Of a DNA stretch of 64,000 bases, positions 61,595 to 64,000 are shown piece by piece (within the stretch, counting starts at the first letter, position 1; every line of letters begins with the position of its first letter). The notes beneath the pieces were generated by a model. That model was not told the origin of the DNA. It made no database searches and saw only the letters and a list, made by a program, of their open reading frames with translations. The stretch comes from Ascoidea asiatica (taxonomy: Eukaryota > Ascomycota > Saccharomycetes > Ascoideales > Ascoideaceae), in assembly GCA_001600695.1 (NCBI GenBank), contig BCKQ01000004.1:372001-436000 (forward strand). Direction: 5' to 3'. A program made the translations under genes and the position numbers.

Positions 61595-62149
61595 ATGGTT
61601 TTATGGTATAAAAGTAAAAACGAAATAAATTACAATTTTCAAACTGTTTCTTTAGCTCTTTATAATAAATATCCAAATCCATTTTCAAAACATGTTTTAT
61701 CTGTTGATACACTTGAAAATAAATTAGATTCTGAAGGTAATTTACATAGAACAAGATTAATTAAAAAATCTGGTAATTTACCAATATGGGCAAAACCATT
61801 TCTTAAAAATATTTCAAAATCTTGGATAATTGAAAGATCAATTGTAAATCCAAAAACTAAAGAAATGAAAGTTTATACAAGAAATTTAGAACATACAAGA
61901 ATTTTAAAAATTGAAGAATATTCAAATTATTATTATGATAATTTAATTAATAAAACTATGGTTAAATCAAATGTTAAATTTAGTTCTGCTTTTAAAGGTT
62001 TAGGTATTAAAAATAGAATTGAAAGATGGTCTCATAAACGATTTGAAGGTAATTTAAAAAACTCATTTAATGGTTTAATGTATATCATATATAGAAGTTG
62101 CTCTTCTAGAGGTGTTAATGACTCTCAAGTAAACAATTCAACTGCATAA
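61595..62149 (+). CDS. UPS1: Ups1, mitochondrial phosphatidic acid transfer protein (PRELI family)
   Basis: Intermembrane-space lipid carrier that, with Mdm35, moves phosphatidic acid to the inner membrane for cardiolipin synthesis. The product is 184 aa (yeast Ups1 175). It follows the Ups1 pattern: MVLWYKS start, YPNPFSKHVLSVDTLENK, LHRTRLIKKSGNLPIWAKPFL, WIIERSIVNP and KVYTRNLEHTRILKIEEY, then VKFSSAFKGLGIKNRIERWSHKRFEGN. The RLIKKSGxLPxWxKPF spelling favours Ups1 over Ups2/3. The PRELI/MSF1 fold fills the protein, with a short polar tail. Followed by an extremely T-rich 3' region. Confidence 0.92.
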   Translation: MVLWYKSKNEINYNFQTVSLALYNKYPNPFSKHVLSVDTLENKLDSEGNLHRTRLIKKSGNLPIWAKPFLKNISKSWIIERSIVNPKTKEMKVYTRNLEHTRILKIEEYSNYYYDNLINKTMVKSNVKFSSAFKGLGIKNRIERWSHKRFEGNLKNSFNGLMYIIYRSCSSRGVNDSQVNNSTA

Positions 62150-62434
62150 TAACTTTTATCTTCCTAATTTTTTTTTTGTTCTTTTTTTTTTCTACATTTT
62201 CATTCTTTTTTTTTAAACCATAAAAAGAAAAAAAAAAATCTTTTTTCATATTAATAATGATTTCTTTATTTAAATTAATGATATTATAACTTTTTAATTC
62301 TATATTTTTTTATCCATGTAAATCTATAATTTAATAAAAAATTGTCTATAAATTTTGTCTATAATTTTTGTATATTCGTTACTTAGTTCTCAGTACAAAC
62401 CATTTATTAATGTACTTTTTTGAGATTATTCAAA

Positions 62435-64000
62435 TTATGATGTTCCATCAATACAATTTCCAACCCAGTCACTGATTTCTTCATCTAAAATAAATCCAGA
62501 AATCTCAGATCCAATATATTTAATTTTTTCTTCTTTTAAAATTTGTTCAAGAAATTTAAATGATTCAATAATTCTTTTTTTCTCAGAATTATCAATTTCA
62601 TTATTATTAATTATATTAATTGAAAATTTTATTAAATATCCCTTTTCAATAAATAACTTTAATTCAATTCCTTTTTTTTCATTTTTTAAAATATGTTCAA
62701 ATTTTGGTGTTTTACCAAATCTCCATTCCCAACTTTTTAATTCATTTGAAATTTTAATGATTTCTTCATTTAAATCTTCTTTATTTATAAAACTTATATT
62801 ACAATGTTTTTTAATTTCAAAAAATTTATCATTTTCAAATATTTGATCAATATCTTTATAATCATCAGATTCATTAAGATCATTAAAATCATTAGAATCA
62901 TTAGAATCTTTGGATATATTTTCAATTTCATTTTCAATTACTATAGGTAATCCAGATTTTTTATTAAATTCTTCAAATTCTTTTGTATTAATACCAAATT
63001 CTTCTTTAAATCCTTCTTTTAATTTTTCAATAAATAAATTATTATTAATATTTAAATTACTTATTGAAGATTTTACTGAATTTACACTATTTCCATTATT
63101 TATAATACCTAAAAAATTTTCATCTCTATGTAAAAATTTTTTAATATAATTAAGATTTGAATTTAATAACATTGTACCATGATGATAACTTTTACCATTT
63201 GAAATTTTATATGCAGATCCAGAAATTTTTTCTAATGAATTTTTTTTAATAATATCACCTCTTTCATTTAAAGTAATCTCACATATTTCACTTGTTTCAA
63301 TATTATGTAATTCATTTATTTTTTTTGAAATTAATTCACCAAATTTTCTTCTATAAAAATTTTCTCTTGTTGTCATAAATGAATAATTTACATTACCTTT
63401 ATCATGAGCAACACAACCACCACCAGATTTTCTTCTAATAAATGGAATTTTTAAATTATTAACTAATGGAAAATTCATTTCTTTCCATGGATTTTGATTT
63501 TTTCCAATCACAACACATGGTGAATTTATATAAATAACTAATCTTTGATTTTTAAATATTAAATTATCTTCTTTACTGTTGCTTTTATCTTTTATATTTC
63601 TTTTATTAATTGGTAAATTATTATAAATATAATCTTCTAAGGCCAAATTCAAATAAGGATCATTAAAATTTGAGATAAATATATGAGGACCAATTGATTT
63701 GGAGAGTAATTCTAAGGATACTTTATTTTTTTTATCTATTAAATCATTTTTTTTTTTAACTATTTTATTTGGTAATTGAATATCTTTAAATAAATCTTGA
63801 TAAAAGTTATTTAAATCATTATATTTTTCATCACCAACTAAATCTTCGGATTTAAATGGAATATTTTGTAAATTATTTAACTCATTTATATTTTCTTTTT
63901 CAATTTTATTATTGAAAGAACTAAAATATCTTGGTCTATAGAATTTGTTAATATTAACAGAATGAAATGAATAAAATGAATGAATTGGGTTATTTAATAC
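62435..64000 (-). CDS. AIM22: Lipoate-protein ligase, Aim22 type, 5' end off the right edge
   Basis: Mitochondrial ligase or transferase that attaches lipoate to 2-oxo-acid dehydrogenases and the glycine cleavage H protein. The frame is open from the stop at 62435 to the window edge (522 codons) with no in-frame ATG in the visible N-terminus; the TTG at 63650-63652 is not a start, because NDPYLNLALEDYI runs straight across it. The first visible residues (FHSVNINKFYRPRYFSSF) look like a mitochondrial presequence. Core LplA motifs are LVIYINSPCVVIGKNQNPW, IPFIRRKSGGGCVAHDKGNVNYSF and KISGSAYKI (with the Lys that contacts lipoyl-AMP), then HHGTMLLN. Asn/Asp-rich inserts enlarge the C-terminal half. 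Confidence 0.9.
   Translation of the reverse strand, partial: VLNNPIHSFYSFHSVNINKFYRPRYFSSFNNKIEKENINELNNLQNIPFKSEDLVGDEKYNDLNNFYQDLFKDIQLPNKIVKKKNDLIDKKNKVSLELLSKSIGPHIFISNFNDPYLNLALEDYIYNNLPINKRNIKDKSNSKEDNLIFKNQRLVIYINSPCVVIGKNQNPWKEMNFPLVNNLKIPFIRRKSGGGCVAHDKGNVNYSFMTTRENFYRRKFGELISKKINELHNIETSEICEITLNERGDIIKKNSLEKISGSAYKISNGKSYHHGTMLLNSNLNYIKKFLHRDENFLGIINNGNSVNSVKSSISNLNINNNLFIEKLKEGFKEEFGINTKEFEEFNKKSGLPIVIENEIENISKDSNDSNDFNDLNESDDYKDIDQIFENDKFFEIKKHCNISFINKEDLNEEIIKISNELKSWEWRFGKTPKFEHILKNEKKGIELKLFIEKGYLIKFSINIINNNEIDNSEKKRIIESFKFLEQILKEEKIKYIGSEISGFILDEEISDWVGNCIDGTS

Noticed and set aside
62435-63652. AIM22 as a complete 405-codon gene
   Set aside because: The supposed start is a TTG inside the conserved PYLNLALEDYI segment; the frame stays open to the window edge with a presequence-like stretch, so the gene is cut by the edge.
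1-64000. tRNA, 5S rRNA, U6 or SRP RNA genes, and CRISPR arrays
   Set aside because: Visual search for B-box (GGTTCRANNCC-like) and known conserved RNA words found none; the tandem repeats present are AT-rich microsatellites without spacers. A computed scan would be decisive.

Overview
The window is nuclear DNA of a budding yeast (Saccharomycotina). Genes are dense. Most have one exon, but five have a single short intron with GT...AG ends and a TACTAAC-like branch point. Nearly every protein matches an ascomycete yeast family. The organism is not Saccharomyces. It has a complex I assembly factor (NDUFAF2 family), a two-domain molybdenum-cofactor gene (gephyrin type), a cytosolic GH85 endo-beta-N-acetylglucosaminidase and a VelB-type velvet regulator. 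Coding DNA is extremely AT-rich (7% G+C in one 60-base stretch of SAM37) and full of poly-Asn/Asp/Ser tracts, while several intergenic stretches reach 50-60% G+C. In-frame CTG is almost absent. The one CTG found at a conserved site (490-492, chitin synthase) lies where the family has Ser/Thr, which suggests a CUG-reassigned clade (Ser, possibly Ala). I cannot name the species.

Layout. 1-14.8 kb: chitin synthase (cut at the left edge), an acidic orphan gene, KRI1, NUP159, RIX7 (one intron) and HIS5 with Gcn4-type promoter sites. 15-25.3 kb: a single-pass membrane protein with a paralogue at 43 kb, GH85 ENGase, TSA1 peroxiredoxin with Yap1- and STRE-like promoter sites, a PLP enzyme like yeast YHR112C, YPT35 (PX domain) and a CTR copper transporter with one intron and a Mac1-like element. 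26-36 kb: a giant Asn-rich Zn2Cys6 factor, the NDUFAF2-like factor, PHO85 (one intron, long Gln/Asn tail) and a MATE transporter. 37-46.3 kb: an orphan membrane protein, a HAPSTR/DUF4588-like protein, CUB1 (DUF2408), the second membrane paralogue, SAM37 and CKB2. 47.5-51.7 kb: velB-like gene (one intron), CNL1 (BLOC-1) and a MutL homologue of MLH2 type. 51.7-53.9 kb: a 2.2 kb gap with a GC-rich core that no gene explains. 53.9-64 kb: HAD phosphatase of HDHD5/CECR5 type, the gephyrin-type Moco protein, a coiled-coil orphan, NMT1, UPS1 and AIM22 (lipoate-protein ligase, cut at the right edge).

Functionally this is a mixed eukaryotic neighbourhood, not an operon or island. Recurrent themes are mitochondrial biogenesis (SAM37, UPS1, NDUFAF2-like, AIM22), ribosome assembly (KRI1, RIX7), and signalling or development (PHO85, CKB2, velB-like). 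I found no tRNA, rRNA, transposon or CRISPR. The strongest leads are the velvet gene in a budding yeast, the CTG evidence, the His-rich gephyrin fusion and the paralogous pair of undescribed membrane proteins.
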